Positions 1 through 7,693 of a DNA stretch of 51,352 bases are shown piece after piece. Under the pieces are notes generated by a model that did no database searches, had not been told where the DNA came from, and saw only the letters and a program-made list of their open reading frames with translations. This stretch comes from Sandaracinaceae bacterium. GTDB lineage: Bacteria > Myxococcota_A > Polyangia > Polyangiales > Sandaracinaceae. The position numbers were made by a program, and so were the translations under genes. Position 1 is the first letter of the stretch, and each line of letters opens with the position of its first letter. Location: NCBI GenBank assembly GCA_019694315.1, contig JAIBCE010000012.1, positions 1 through 51,352 of the forward strand, written 5' to 3'.

Positions 1-13
1 CTTCGGCGCGGCA

Positions 14-98
14 GGGGGGAGCAACTCCCCCCAATCCCCCACTCGACGCTCCCCAAGCCTCGCTTTCTCGCGCGCTCCTGGGGTTGCTGCGCAACCCC
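14..98. repeat. GC-rich palindromic intergenic elements at window edge
   Basis: Two short perfect hairpins are visible. The first has arms GGGGGGAG (14-21) and CTCCCCCC (25-32) around the loop CAA. The second has arms GGGGTTGC (80-87) and GCAACCCC (91-98) around TGC. A close relative (GGGGGAGC / GCTCCCCC, loop GAA) lies at 46809-46827. They resemble a dispersed intergenic repeat family, or transcription end structures without a T tract. No gene can be supported in 1-171. Confidence 0.55.
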
Positions 99-141
99 GC
101 CGCGTGGCGTCCCCGAGGGCGATTTTTCTCCATCTCACAGA

Positions 142-175
142 CTAGAGCAGCGATTCGAATGAATCGGTGCTCTAG
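142..175. terminator. Inverted repeat over the methyltransferase stop codon
   Basis: Arms 142-156 and 161-175 pair at 14 of 15 positions (one G-G mismatch, 150/167) around the 4-nt loop GAAT. The right arm contains the stop codon of the minus-strand methyltransferase (172-174). On the minus strand no U-rich tract follows, so if it acts as a terminator it is not a classical intrinsic one. It is less GC-rich than its surroundings, and a protein-binding site is also possible. Confidence 0.5.
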
Positions 176-1104
176 CGGGAGCGCGACTCGTCGTGTTCGC
201 GATCGGCTTCGTCGTCACTGCCCGCGAAGAGCCCGAGCTGCGCGCCCTCGCCGCCAACGGCGGCGTTCGCTGCGGGCAAGGTGTCGACGAAGCGCACGCG
301 CGCCTCGGCCCCCGGGATCTCGATCGCGCCGAGGCGCTCGCGCGCGATCGACATCGCCTTGTCGGAGATGTCGGAGCCCCAGAACGAGCGGCCGAGCGAG
401 AGCGCTGCGCTGCCTGCCGAGGCCGTGCCCATGAACGGATCGATGACGATCTCGCCCGCCTCGCTCGACTGGCTCACGAGCACCTTGTTGAGGGACACGG
501 GCTTCTCGGTGGGATAGCCCTTGTGGATGCGGGGCGCGCGCAGCACGTCGGCGACGCCGAGGTCGGCGAGGCGACGCTTGCCCTTCTCGAAGAAGAGGAT
601 GAGCTCGTAGCGGGAGCGGTAGTGGTAGCCCATCCCGATCTTCTCCTTGTCCCACACGAGCGGCTTCCAGAACTTGAAGCCCACCTTCTCGCCCACCGGC
701 TTGGCGACGAAGGCCGTCTCTTGATCGCAGAACAAGTAGAAGTGGGTGTCCTTGCGGAGCACGCGATAGATATGCGCGAAGAGCTCCTCGAAGCGGCTGT
801 TCGGAAAGACCGTGAACCAGTCGTTGCTCGACGACTTCGAGTGCGAGAGGCGCGTGGTCGTGCCCACCGCGCGGTGCTTCTCGAGCGATTCGTAGGGCGG
901 GTCGGTGACGACGAGGTCCACCGAGGCGTCGGGCAGGCCCGAGAGGAACGCGACCGCATCCGAGCGGACGAGCCACGCGTGGAGCTCGACAGGGGCGCGG
1001 GCGTCGCGCGCTGACGTGTGGGAGCTCGACACGGGGGGGCCAGTCACGAGTGAGGGGCCAGAGGGGGACGGCTCGGACGGAGCCGCGAGGCGGAGGGGTA
1101 GCAT
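172..1104 (-). CDS. Solitary site-specific DNA methyltransferase (beta class, N6-A or N4-C)
   Basis: This protein (310 aa) is predicted to transfer a methyl group from S-adenosylmethionine to adenine N6 or cytosine N4 in a specific DNA site. The catalytic motif IV, DPPY, is at residues 68-71. The SAM-binding motif I (DPFMGTASAG) is at 222-231, after a YPTEKP segment. Motif IV before motif I is the beta-class order of the N6_N4_Mtase family. The frame is open further upstream, but that would run into the divergent lipoprotein gene that starts at 1172. The ATG at 1104 is therefore preferred; even so the first 40-45 residues look disordered, and a later start is possible. No restriction endonuclease gene is adjacent, so this looks like an orphan methyltransferase used for regulation or protection. 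Target sequence cannot be read from the protein. Confidence 0.88.
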   Translation of the reverse strand: MLPLRLAAPSEPSPSGPSLVTGPPVSSSHTSARDARAPVELHAWLVRSDAVAFLSGLPDASVDLVVTDPPYESLEKHRAVGTTTRLSHSKSSSNDWFTVFPNSRFEELFAHIYRVLRKDTHFYLFCDQETAFVAKPVGEKVGFKFWKPLVWDKEKIGMGYHYRSRYELILFFEKGKRRLADLGVADVLRAPRIHKGYPTEKPVSLNKVLVSQSSEAGEIVIDPFMGTASAGSAALSLGRSFWGSDISDKAMSIARERLGAIEIPGAEARVRFVDTLPAANAAVGGEGAQLGLFAGSDDEADREHDESRSR

Positions 1105-1171
1105 GCTCACTTCCCCCGGACGGACGCGAGTCTCTCCGTCTGACAGGCGCTTCGGTGTACTCTCGGCCCTC

Positions 1172-2446
1172 ATGACGGCGCCGCTGCGACGCCCACTCCT
1201 CGCGCTCGGAGTCGCGACGCTCGCGTCGTGTGCGGCCTCGTGCGCGCGTGGCCCCTCCCAGCCGGACGAGGGCCCCATCCGCGTCGCCGTCATCATGCCG
1301 CAGTCGGGCGACCTCGGGCCCGACGGGCAGCTGTGGCTCAAGGGCATCCGCATGGCCACTCAGGAGGTCAACGCGGCCGGGGGACCGCTGCCTGGACGCC
1401 CGATCGAGCTCTTGGTCCTCGACTCGCGGACCATGGAGGACGTCGCCGTGTCCGAGGCCATGCGCGCCATCGGCGAAGAGGGCGTCGTGGCCGTGATCGG
1501 CGACGGCGGCAGCGGCGGGACGCTCGCGATCTACAACGAGGTCACCTCGAACGCGGGCGTCCCTCAGGTGAGCTGCTGCGCGACCTCGCCGAGGCTCACG
1601 GAGGCCAGCATGGCCGCGCCCGACGGCGAGCGATTCTTCTTCCGCACCGTGCCCTCGGACGCGCTCCAGAGCCAGGTCGTGGGTCGCATCGCCGACGACC
1701 GTGGCTGCACGCGCCTCGCGATCCTGCACCTCGACGACGCCTACGGCGGACCTCTCGCCGCCGCGACGGCCGCGGACTTCACGCGTCGCGGGGGCAGCGT
1801 CGTCGCGACGGTGCCCTACACCGACGGCCTCTCGATGTATGCGACGGAGACACGCATGATCGCGGACGCCAACCCCGAGTGCGTGGCTCTGATCGGCTAT
1901 CCGCGCACCGCAGGGAACATCCTCCGCAGCTACTACATGCTCACGAGCCCCCCGACCGTGACGTGGATCGGAACGGACGGCCTGCGCACCGACACGTTCG
2001 TCACGGAGGCCGGCACGGCCCTCCTCGCGACGGTCCAGTTCTACGGTGCGGCGCCCATCACCCAGCCCGACGGCCCGGCCTACGAGGACTTCTCGCAGCG
2101 CCATCGCGCGCTCTTCGCAGAGCTGCCGGGGCCGTTCGTCAGCAACAGCTACGACGCCGCGGCGCTCCTCTACCTGGGCATCGCGCGCGCGCAGGGCACG
2201 GCTGGTCGCCCCATCATGAACGCGGTCCGCTCCCTCAACACGGGCACCGTGGTGCGGGCGGGTGAGCTCGCCACGGGCCTCGCGCAGATCCAGCGAGAAG
2301 AGGCCGTCAACTACGAGGGCGCGAGCGGATCCGTCGACGTGGACGCCTACGGCGACGTGCGCACCGACTACGAGATCTGGCGCGTGAACGCGGCAGGCAC
2401 CGCGATCGACCGCGTCGAGCGTGTCCCCGCGTCGGAGCTCGACTGA
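1172..2446 (+). CDS. LivK-like periplasmic binding lipoprotein
   Basis: A 424-aa exported lipoprotein: the signal peptide ends in the lipobox LASC with Cys20 as lipidation site. The body has the branched-chain amino acid receptor fold (Peripla_BP_6 type): an opening strand IRVAVIMPQSGDLGPDG, followed by a segment on gene duplication-like lobes including AVIGDGGSGGTLA and NSYDAAALLYLGIA. Relatives bind amino acids, amides or short-chain ligands for ABC import. No permease or ATPase gene is next to it; instead it is followed by two small envelope genes that overlap it and each other (TGATG at 2444-2448). It may therefore act as a receptor for a remote transporter or as a sensor. The ATG at 1172 is chosen because it places the signal peptide at the N-terminus. 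Ligand unknown. Confidence 0.85.
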   Translation: MTAPLRRPLLALGVATLASCAASCARGPSQPDEGPIRVAVIMPQSGDLGPDGQLWLKGIRMATQEVNAAGGPLPGRPIELLVLDSRTMEDVAVSEAMRAIGEEGVVAVIGDGGSGGTLAIYNEVTSNAGVPQVSCCATSPRLTEASMAAPDGERFFFRTVPSDALQSQVVGRIADDRGCTRLAILHLDDAYGGPLAAATAADFTRRGGSVVATVPYTDGLSMYATETRMIADANPECVALIGYPRTAGNILRSYYMLTSPPTVTWIGTDGLRTDTFVTEAGTALLATVQFYGAAPITQPDGPAYEDFSQRHRALFAELPGPFVSNSYDAAALLYLGIARAQGTAGRPIMNAVRSLNTGTVVRAGELATGLAQIQREEAVNYEGASGSVDVDAYGDVRTDYEIWRVNAAGTAIDRVERVPASELD

Positions 2447-2934
2447 TGCGGAGCGCGACCATCACCGTCACGATGCTCGGCCTCGCGCTGCTCGGCCTCG
2501 GCCTGGGCGCATGCGCGCCTCAGTCGGTTCCTCTGGTGCTCCGATTCCCCTCGACGGAGACCTTCCTCGTCACGCAGTCGCTTCGCATCCGCGTCTTCGA
2601 CGACGAGCTGGGCTGCGCGAGCCTCGTCAACGCCGTGACCAACGGGACGGACCTCACGGGCAGCGTCGCGGACGTGGGCGGGCTGACGCCCTGCGCCGTG
2701 CGCTCGGGCGTGTCGGTGCCCGACGTGGGCCCAGGTCAGCACGCGTTCCTCGTCGAGGGCCTCGATGCGATGGGCAACGTCACGATCCTCGCGGGCTGCG
2801 CCCGGCACGAGGTGTTCGCGGGGGCGCAGATCGAGGTCGATCTCTACCCGACGACGAACTACGACGCCGAGTACCACCGCGCCCCTCCGGACAACGTCCC
2901 GCTCGATCAGTACTGCGGGGGAGGTGGCCTGTGA
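2446..2934 (+). CDS. Small lipoprotein of unknown function
   Basis: A 162-aa protein with a lipoprotein signal peptide (lipobox GLGAC, Cys23). It contains six to seven further cysteines and ends in a short Gly-rich tail. I do not recognise a family. The mature part looks like a beta-rich extracellular domain (alternating hydrophobic stretches such as SLRIRVFDDE and HAFLVEGLDAMGNVTIL). Its start codon overlaps the stop codon of the LivK-like gene, and its own stop overlaps the GTG of the next gene, so the three are translationally coupled and probably one functional unit at the cell surface. Confidence 0.75.
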   Translation: MRSATITVTMLGLALLGLGLGACAPQSVPLVLRFPSTETFLVTQSLRIRVFDDELGCASLVNAVTNGTDLTGSVADVGGLTPCAVRSGVSVPDVGPGQHAFLVEGLDAMGNVTILAGCARHEVFAGAQIEVDLYPTTNYDAEYHRAPPDNVPLDQYCGGGGL

Positions 2935-3782
2935 CGCGCGCGTCGCTCGGCCTCGGCCTCGCGCTCCTCGTCGGTCTGGCGCTCACGCCGATCGCCAGCG
3001 CGCAGACACACGCCGACACGCTCGCGCGGGCGGAGCAGGCCTACCTCGACGTGGACTTCGAGGGCACGCTCGCGGCGGCGCAAGAAGCGCTGCGTGAGGG
3101 TGGCCACACACCGGCGCAGCTCGTGCGCATCTACCAGCTGCTCGGCGTGAGCTCCGCGGCCGTGGGCGAGACCGAGCGCGCGCGCGACTTCTTCGTCCGC
3201 ATGCTCGCGATCGACGCGAATGCCGATCTCGACGACACGGTGCCTCCGCGCTTGCGCGCGCCGTTCCTCGAGGCGCGCGGCATCGTCACCTCCCGTCCCG
3301 AGCGCCTCGGCGCGGAGGTGGGCTTGGCGCGCGTGCAGAGCGCGCTCCACGTCGGGCTCACCGATCCGTTCCAGCTCGGCCGCACGCTCCGCGTGCACGC
3401 CCGCCTGGAGGGGACGCTCGAATTCTCCACGCGCGAAGAGGCAGCGCAGCCCGTCATGTTCGCGCGGCTCGACGGCGCGGCGACGGCGGATCGCGTCGAG
3501 TATTGGGTCGAGCTCGTCGATCCGTTCGGAAACCAGATCCTCGTGCTCGGCAGCGAGTACGAGCCTCGCGTCGTCGGACGCGCCGTGGCAGGCGGTGGCG
3601 GTGGCGGCGGAGGTGGCGGTGGCGGGGGCGGCGGGGGAGGAGGCGACATCGCGTCGGAGCCGTGGCTCTGGATCGTGGTGGGCGTCGTGGTGGTCGGTGG
3701 TGGCGCGGCGACGGCGGCGATCCTCGCCGATCAGGCCAGCCGCCTCGAGCTGCGCACCGGCGTGACCGTCGGCTTCGAGTGA
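2931..3782 (+). CDS. Exported TPR-like protein with poly-Gly linker and C-terminal membrane anchor
   Basis: A 283-aa protein starting at GTG 2931, inside the stop overlap (GTGA) of the previous gene. Order of parts: signal peptide (about 1-25), a helical TPR-like region (about 26-110, ARAEQAYLDVDFEGTLAAAQEALREG), a beta-rich domain (about 120-215), 18 consecutive glycines (221-238), a single hydrophobic helix (about 247-268) and a short tail. The glycine run is encoded by mixed GGN codons, not a simple DNA repeat, which suggests it is selected as a flexible tether. This layout is common in secreted myxobacterial proteins of unknown role. Function is probably structural or scaffold-like in the envelope, coupled to the binding lipoprotein upstream. 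Confidence 0.8.
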   Translation: MTRASLGLGLALLVGLALTPIASAQTHADTLARAEQAYLDVDFEGTLAAAQEALREGGHTPAQLVRIYQLLGVSSAAVGETERARDFFVRMLAIDANADLDDTVPPRLRAPFLEARGIVTSRPERLGAEVGLARVQSALHVGLTDPFQLGRTLRVHARLEGTLEFSTREEAAQPVMFARLDGAATADRVEYWVELVDPFGNQILVLGSEYEPRVVGRAVAGGGGGGGGGGGGGGGGGGDIASEPWLWIVVGVVVVGGGAATAAILADQASRLELRTGVTVGFE

Positions 3783-3835
3783 GGCAACACCGACGGAGCC
3801 GGTCACGAAGGGCAGAGTCCCAGCCACTGGCCTTC

Positions 3836-4888
3836 ATGCGACACGCCGTCCTCCCGCTGCTCGTCCTCTGGCTCGCGGGCTGCGCGTCCTGCGAGCGACC
3901 GATGCCGACGTCTACCCACGGCCAGACGCCGCTGCGGGCGCCCGTGATCGCGCCCGCGCTCCCGCTCGCGAGCTACGAGCTCCACGAGTGGGGCCTCGTG
4001 CGCGGCAACCTCGCCGATCACGTGGTCCTCTCGGGGCCGCGCCGCGCCCCCACGCCCATCCCCATCGCCAAGCCCGTGCTCTACGTGCATCGGCGCGGTG
4101 AGGGCCCGCTCTCGCTCGACGTGGAGGTCACGCTCTCGAGCGGTGCGATGGTCGAGCACTGGCCGCTCGTGTCGGGCGCGTCGGGCGACTCGCTCGCATG
4201 GCGCGGGGTGAGCGTCGAGGCCGGGCACTGTGCCAGCGTGCGATACCCGAGCCTCGGCGAGGCGCCCTGCAACACCCTCACGGGCGCCGACGGATGCGAG
4301 GCTGCGGAGCTGGCGACGGTCGAGACGAACGACGGTGACTGTCTCGTGTACGGCGGTGAGCGCTGGGCGAGCCTCTTCTATCGTGGCGAGCTCTCGGCGC
4401 CGCCGAGCTTCCCGATCGAGGTCACACCGGGGTCCGAGGGCAGCGCTCGCGTGACGGTGCTGCGTCCGATCGTGGGACGTCTGGTCCGCGTGCGTGATGG
4501 CGTGGCGAGCGCCTTCGACGCGACGGTGGGTCAGAGCATCGAGCTCTCGTCGGGAGCGCCGGTCCGAGGGGCCGAGGTCCTCGGCAGCGCGTTGTCCGAG
4601 GCGGGCCTCACCGACGACGAGGTCGCGGCGTTCCGGCGCGCTTGGGATCCCACGCTGTTCCCCTCGACCGTCGCCTCCACGACCACGACGCCCACGACGG
4701 CAGCCCCCGTGGCGGGCGGGCTCTTCCTCGCGCGGTCCCGAGACACGCTGCTCTACGTCCTGAGCGCCGCCGATGCGGACCAGCTCTCCACGTTGCGCCT
4801 CACGCCGGCCCCCACACGCGTATCGCGTGCGATCGTCGTGTGGCTCGACCTGGGCTCGGGTCACGGAGCCTACGAGCCCCCCTACTGA
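3836..4888 (+). CDS. Secreted lipoprotein, hypothetical
   Basis: A 350-aa protein with a clear lipoprotein signal (lipobox LAGC, Cys16). The mature region begins with ASYELHEWGLVRGN, followed by a long beta-rich region and a Thr/Ala-rich patch near residue 285. I recognise no catalytic motif. The ELHEWG segment recurs in hypothetical secreted proteins of myxobacteria, but I cannot name a family with confidence. It follows the TPR-like gene after 53 bases and may belong to the same transcript. It is the last gene before a repeat-containing gap. Confidence 0.7.
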   Translation: MRHAVLPLLVLWLAGCASCERPMPTSTHGQTPLRAPVIAPALPLASYELHEWGLVRGNLADHVVLSGPRRAPTPIPIAKPVLYVHRRGEGPLSLDVEVTLSSGAMVEHWPLVSGASGDSLAWRGVSVEAGHCASVRYPSLGEAPCNTLTGADGCEAAELATVETNDGDCLVYGGERWASLFYRGELSAPPSFPIEVTPGSEGSARVTVLRPIVGRLVRVRDGVASAFDATVGQSIELSSGAPVRGAEVLGSALSEAGLTDDEVAAFRRAWDPTLFPSTVASTTTTPTTAAPVAGGLFLARSRDTLLYVLSAADADQLSTLRLTPAPTRVSRAIVVWLDLGSGHGAYEPPY

Positions 4889-4896
4889 CTCCTCGT

Positions 4897-4950
4897 CGTT
4901 GCAGACGGGGAGGGCGTTGCAGACGGGGAGGGCGTTGCAGACGTGGAAGG
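4897..4950. repeat. 18-bp tandem repeat, three copies
   Basis: Units are 4897-4914, 4915-4932 and 4933-4950. The first two are identical; the third differs at three positions. The repeat is intergenic and is too short and too contiguous to be a CRISPR array. Confidence 0.85.
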
Positions 4951-5076
4951 CACTCCTTTCACGGATGAAAGAAACCCCTGGACGACAGCCCCACGGCTCC
5001 GTTACAGTGGGAGCGCGCGCCCTCCCCTTCCCCCCCACGGGCGCGCAGAGCCTCGGCGCTACCCCCCATCGGCGCT

Positions 5077-5117
5077 GGGGCTCCTCTATTTCTGGGGCTC
5101 CTCTATTTCTGGGGCTC
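5077..5117. repeat. 17-bp tandem repeat, about 2.4 copies
   Basis: The unit GGGGCTCCTCTATTTCT occupies 5077-5093 and 5094-5110, with a partial third copy at 5111-5117. It lies about 100 bases upstream of the hybrid kinase start. Confidence 0.8.
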
Positions 5118-5218
5118 GAGGCGGGCGGGCCTGCCACGCGTCCGGGTCTTCGCCCGTGAGAATGCGTGGCGATCCCGTCTATCCTTGGGCGCCCCATCCG
5201 CAGACGAAACGAGGCGGG

Positions 5219-7693
5219 ATGACGACGGAGACCCACGAGAGCTGGATCATGCGTCTCGGCGCGATCGGCGATCGGCCCGAGGACACGGACGCGCAGCGCC
5301 TGCAGCACAGGCTCCTCGTGTACATGGGCGTCCTGATGAGCGGCGGCGGACTGCTCTGGGGCTCGATCGCGGCGTCGCAGAGCCTCTTCCTGCCTGCGGT
5401 CATCCCCTACAGCTACACGGTCGTCACGTTCTTCAACCTCCTGTTCTTCCGGATGTCGAAGAGCTTCCCGGTCGTGCAGCTGCTGCAGGTCTTCATCAGC
5501 CTGCTCCTGCCGTTCCTCTTCCAGTGGTCGCTCGGAGGCTTCGCGCCGAGCGGCGCCGTGATGCTCTGGGCGATGATGGCGATGGTCGGCTCGATGACGT
5601 TCTCGAGCTCGCGGGCCGCGCTGTACTGGCTGATCCTCTACGTGATCCTCACGGTGATCAGCGGCCTCATCGACTCGGTCGTGCGCGAGCACTTCAGCCC
5701 CGATCCGAGCGAGGGCATCCGGACCTTCTTCTTCACGACCAACGTCACGATCATCTCGAGCTGCGTCTTCGGCCTGATGATCTACCTGATCGGCGAGCGC
5801 GAGCGCGCCACCGACGCCCTCGCGCGCGCGAACCAGCGCATCACCGAGCTCAACGAGCACCTCGAGGACGAGGTCGCTGCGCGCACGAGCGAGCTGCGCG
5901 CCGCGCTGGCCCGCTCCAAGGCCGTGCTCGATCACATGGCCGACGGCCTCGTCGCCGTCGATCACGACGGCGTCATCGGCGCGGCCAACCCCGCGCTCTC
6001 GAAGATCCTCTTCCTCGATCACGATCTCGCGGGAAAGCAGGCGAGCGCGGTGCTCCCCGAGGAGCTCGCGGCCCTCGCGCGTCGCTCCATCGAGGCGTGC
6101 GAGGTGAGCAAGACGGAGATCGTCCTCACGGGCGAGCGCACGGGCGTCGCGGTGGCCTCGCCCATCCAGACCAAGGAGTGCGTGGGCTCCGTCGTGATCC
6201 TCCGCGACGTGACGCTCGAGAAGGAGATCGATCGCATGAAGACCGACTTCATCGCGACGGTCAGCCACGAGCTGCGCACGCCGCTCACGTCGGTGCTGGG
6301 CTTCGCCAAGCTCACCAAGAACAAGCTCGAGCAGGCCGTGTTCACGCACGTGCCCACGACCGATGCCAAGGCGCAGCGCGCGCTCTCGCAGGTGCGCGGC
6401 AACATCGACATCATCGTCTCCGAGGGTCAGCGACTCACCACGCTCATCAACGACGTGCTCGACATCTCCAAGATGGAGGCCGGTCGGATGGAGTGGAAGA
6501 TGGCGCCCCTCGAGCCGGCCGCGCTCGTGGCGCGCGCGAGCGAGGCGACCTCGGCGCTCTTCTCCGGGCCCGACGTGGTGATGCGCACCGAGACCGAGCC
6601 CGATCTCCCGCAGCTCGAGGGCGACTTCGACCGCCTGCTGCAGGTGCTCATCAACCTCATCTCGAACGCCGCGAAGTTCACCGACAAGGGCTCGGTCACG
6701 GTCCGCGCGCGCCGCGTGGGCGGCTCGGTGGAGCTGTCGGTGACCGACACGGGCTACGGCATCGACGTGGCCGATCAGGCGGCCGTCTTCGAGAAATTCA
6801 AGCAGGTCGGCGACACGCTCACCAACAAGCCCAAGGGCACCGGCCTGGGCCTGCCGATCTGCCGACAGATCGTGACGGCCCACGGCGGGACGATCGGCGT
6901 CGAGAGCACGCTGGGCACGGGCTCGACCTTCCGCGTCCTTCTGCCGGTGCAGCGGGTGGCGAGGACCTCGACGCCGCCTGCTGGGCCCACGGCGGGCTCC
7001 GACCTCGACACCTTCCTCCGGCGGGTGGAGACGATGGTCGATCACGCGCTGCCGCAGACCGGCGGCGACGTGCTCGTCGTCGACGACGATCCGTCGCTGC
7101 GCGAGATGCTGCGTCAGCAGCTCGGTGAGCGCGGCTACGAGGTGCGCCTCGCCAAGAACGGCTACGAGGCGATCCAGTCGGCGCGCGCCAAGCGACCCGA
7201 CGTCGTGGTGCTCGACGTGATGATGCCCGAGATCTCGGGCTTCGACGTGGCCGCGGTGCTCAAGTCCGACCCGCAGACCCACGGCATCCCGATCATCATC
7301 CTCTCGATCGTGCAGGACGCCGAGCGCGGCTATCGGCTCGGGGTCGAGAAGTACCTGACCAAGCCCACCGAGGCCGACGTGCTCGTGTCCGAGGTGCACC
7401 GCGTGCTCGCCAAGAACCGCGGCGGAAGACGCGTGCTCGTGGTCGATCCGGATCCGCCGACGGCGAGTGACGTCGAGCAGGTGCTGAGGAGCCGCGGCTT
7501 CGAGGTGATCGGCACGACGTCGAGCCGCGATGCGCTCGCGGTGGTGCGCGGCCAGCGACCCGACCTCGTGATCGTCGAGGTGGCGAGCGCCGAGGGACAG
7601 GCGCTCGTGCGCGCGATCCGCCTGGAGAAGGACCTCGAGCACGTGCACGTGGTGCAGCTGCTCGACAAGGATCGGCCGCATGGCGCGTCCTGA
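5219..7693 (+). CDS. Membrane hybrid histidine kinase with two receiver domains
   Basis: An 824-aa sensor kinase. Order: about six membrane helices (residues 31-192), a coiled-coil linker (196-235), a PAS-like domain (about 236-335), HisKA with the phospho-acceptor His350 (SHELRTPLT), and HATPase_c with N-box NLISNAAKF and G-boxes around GYGID and GTGLGLPI. A receiver domain with phospho-acceptor Asp666 (LDVMMPE) follows, then a second, shortened receiver-like domain. In the second receiver the acceptor position is Glu787 (VIVEVA), so it probably cannot be phosphorylated and may mimic the active state. The start ATG 5219 follows a GAGGCGGG Shine-Dalgarno-like stretch. The 3' end overlaps the next gene by 14 bases. 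Signal unknown; the membrane part resembles multi-pass sensor modules with little periplasmic sequence. Confidence 0.93.
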   Translation: MTTETHESWIMRLGAIGDRPEDTDAQRLQHRLLVYMGVLMSGGGLLWGSIAASQSLFLPAVIPYSYTVVTFFNLLFFRMSKSFPVVQLLQVFISLLLPFLFQWSLGGFAPSGAVMLWAMMAMVGSMTFSSSRAALYWLILYVILTVISGLIDSVVREHFSPDPSEGIRTFFFTTNVTIISSCVFGLMIYLIGERERATDALARANQRITELNEHLEDEVAARTSELRAALARSKAVLDHMADGLVAVDHDGVIGAANPALSKILFLDHDLAGKQASAVLPEELAALARRSIEACEVSKTEIVLTGERTGVAVASPIQTKECVGSVVILRDVTLEKEIDRMKTDFIATVSHELRTPLTSVLGFAKLTKNKLEQAVFTHVPTTDAKAQRALSQVRGNIDIIVSEGQRLTTLINDVLDISKMEAGRMEWKMAPLEPAALVARASEATSALFSGPDVVMRTETEPDLPQLEGDFDRLLQVLINLISNAAKFTDKGSVTVRARRVGGSVELSVTDTGYGIDVADQAAVFEKFKQVGDTLTNKPKGTGLGLPICRQIVTAHGGTIGVESTLGTGSTFRVLLPVQRVARTSTPPAGPTAGSDLDTFLRRVETMVDHALPQTGGDVLVVDDDPSLREMLRQQLGERGYEVRLAKNGYEAIQSARAKRPDVVVLDVMMPEISGFDVAAVLKSDPQTHGIPIIILSIVQDAERGYRLGVEKYLTKPTEADVLVSEVHRVLAKNRGGRRVLVVDPDPPTASDVEQVLRSRGFEVIGTTSSRDALAVVRGQRPDLVIVEVASAEGQALVRAIRLEKDLEHVHVVQLLDKDRPHGAS

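Larger units (their letters stand above)
4889..5218. other. Intergenic region with two short tandem-repeat blocks
   Basis: No coding region is supported. Three tandem copies of an 18-bp unit (CGTTGCAGACGGGGAGGG; the third diverged) cover 4897-4950. A small hairpin, CTTTCA-CGGA-TGAAAG, is at 4956-4971. A 17-bp unit, GGGGCTCCTCTATTTCT, is present in about 2.4 copies at 5077-5117. The region separates the envelope cluster from the signalling array and must contain the array promoter, but I see no convincing -35/-10 pair. Confidence 0.6.

Noticed and set aside
4897..5117. Tandem repeats as a possible CRISPR array
   Set aside because: Units are contiguous with no spacers, only two to three copies, and no cas genes are present.
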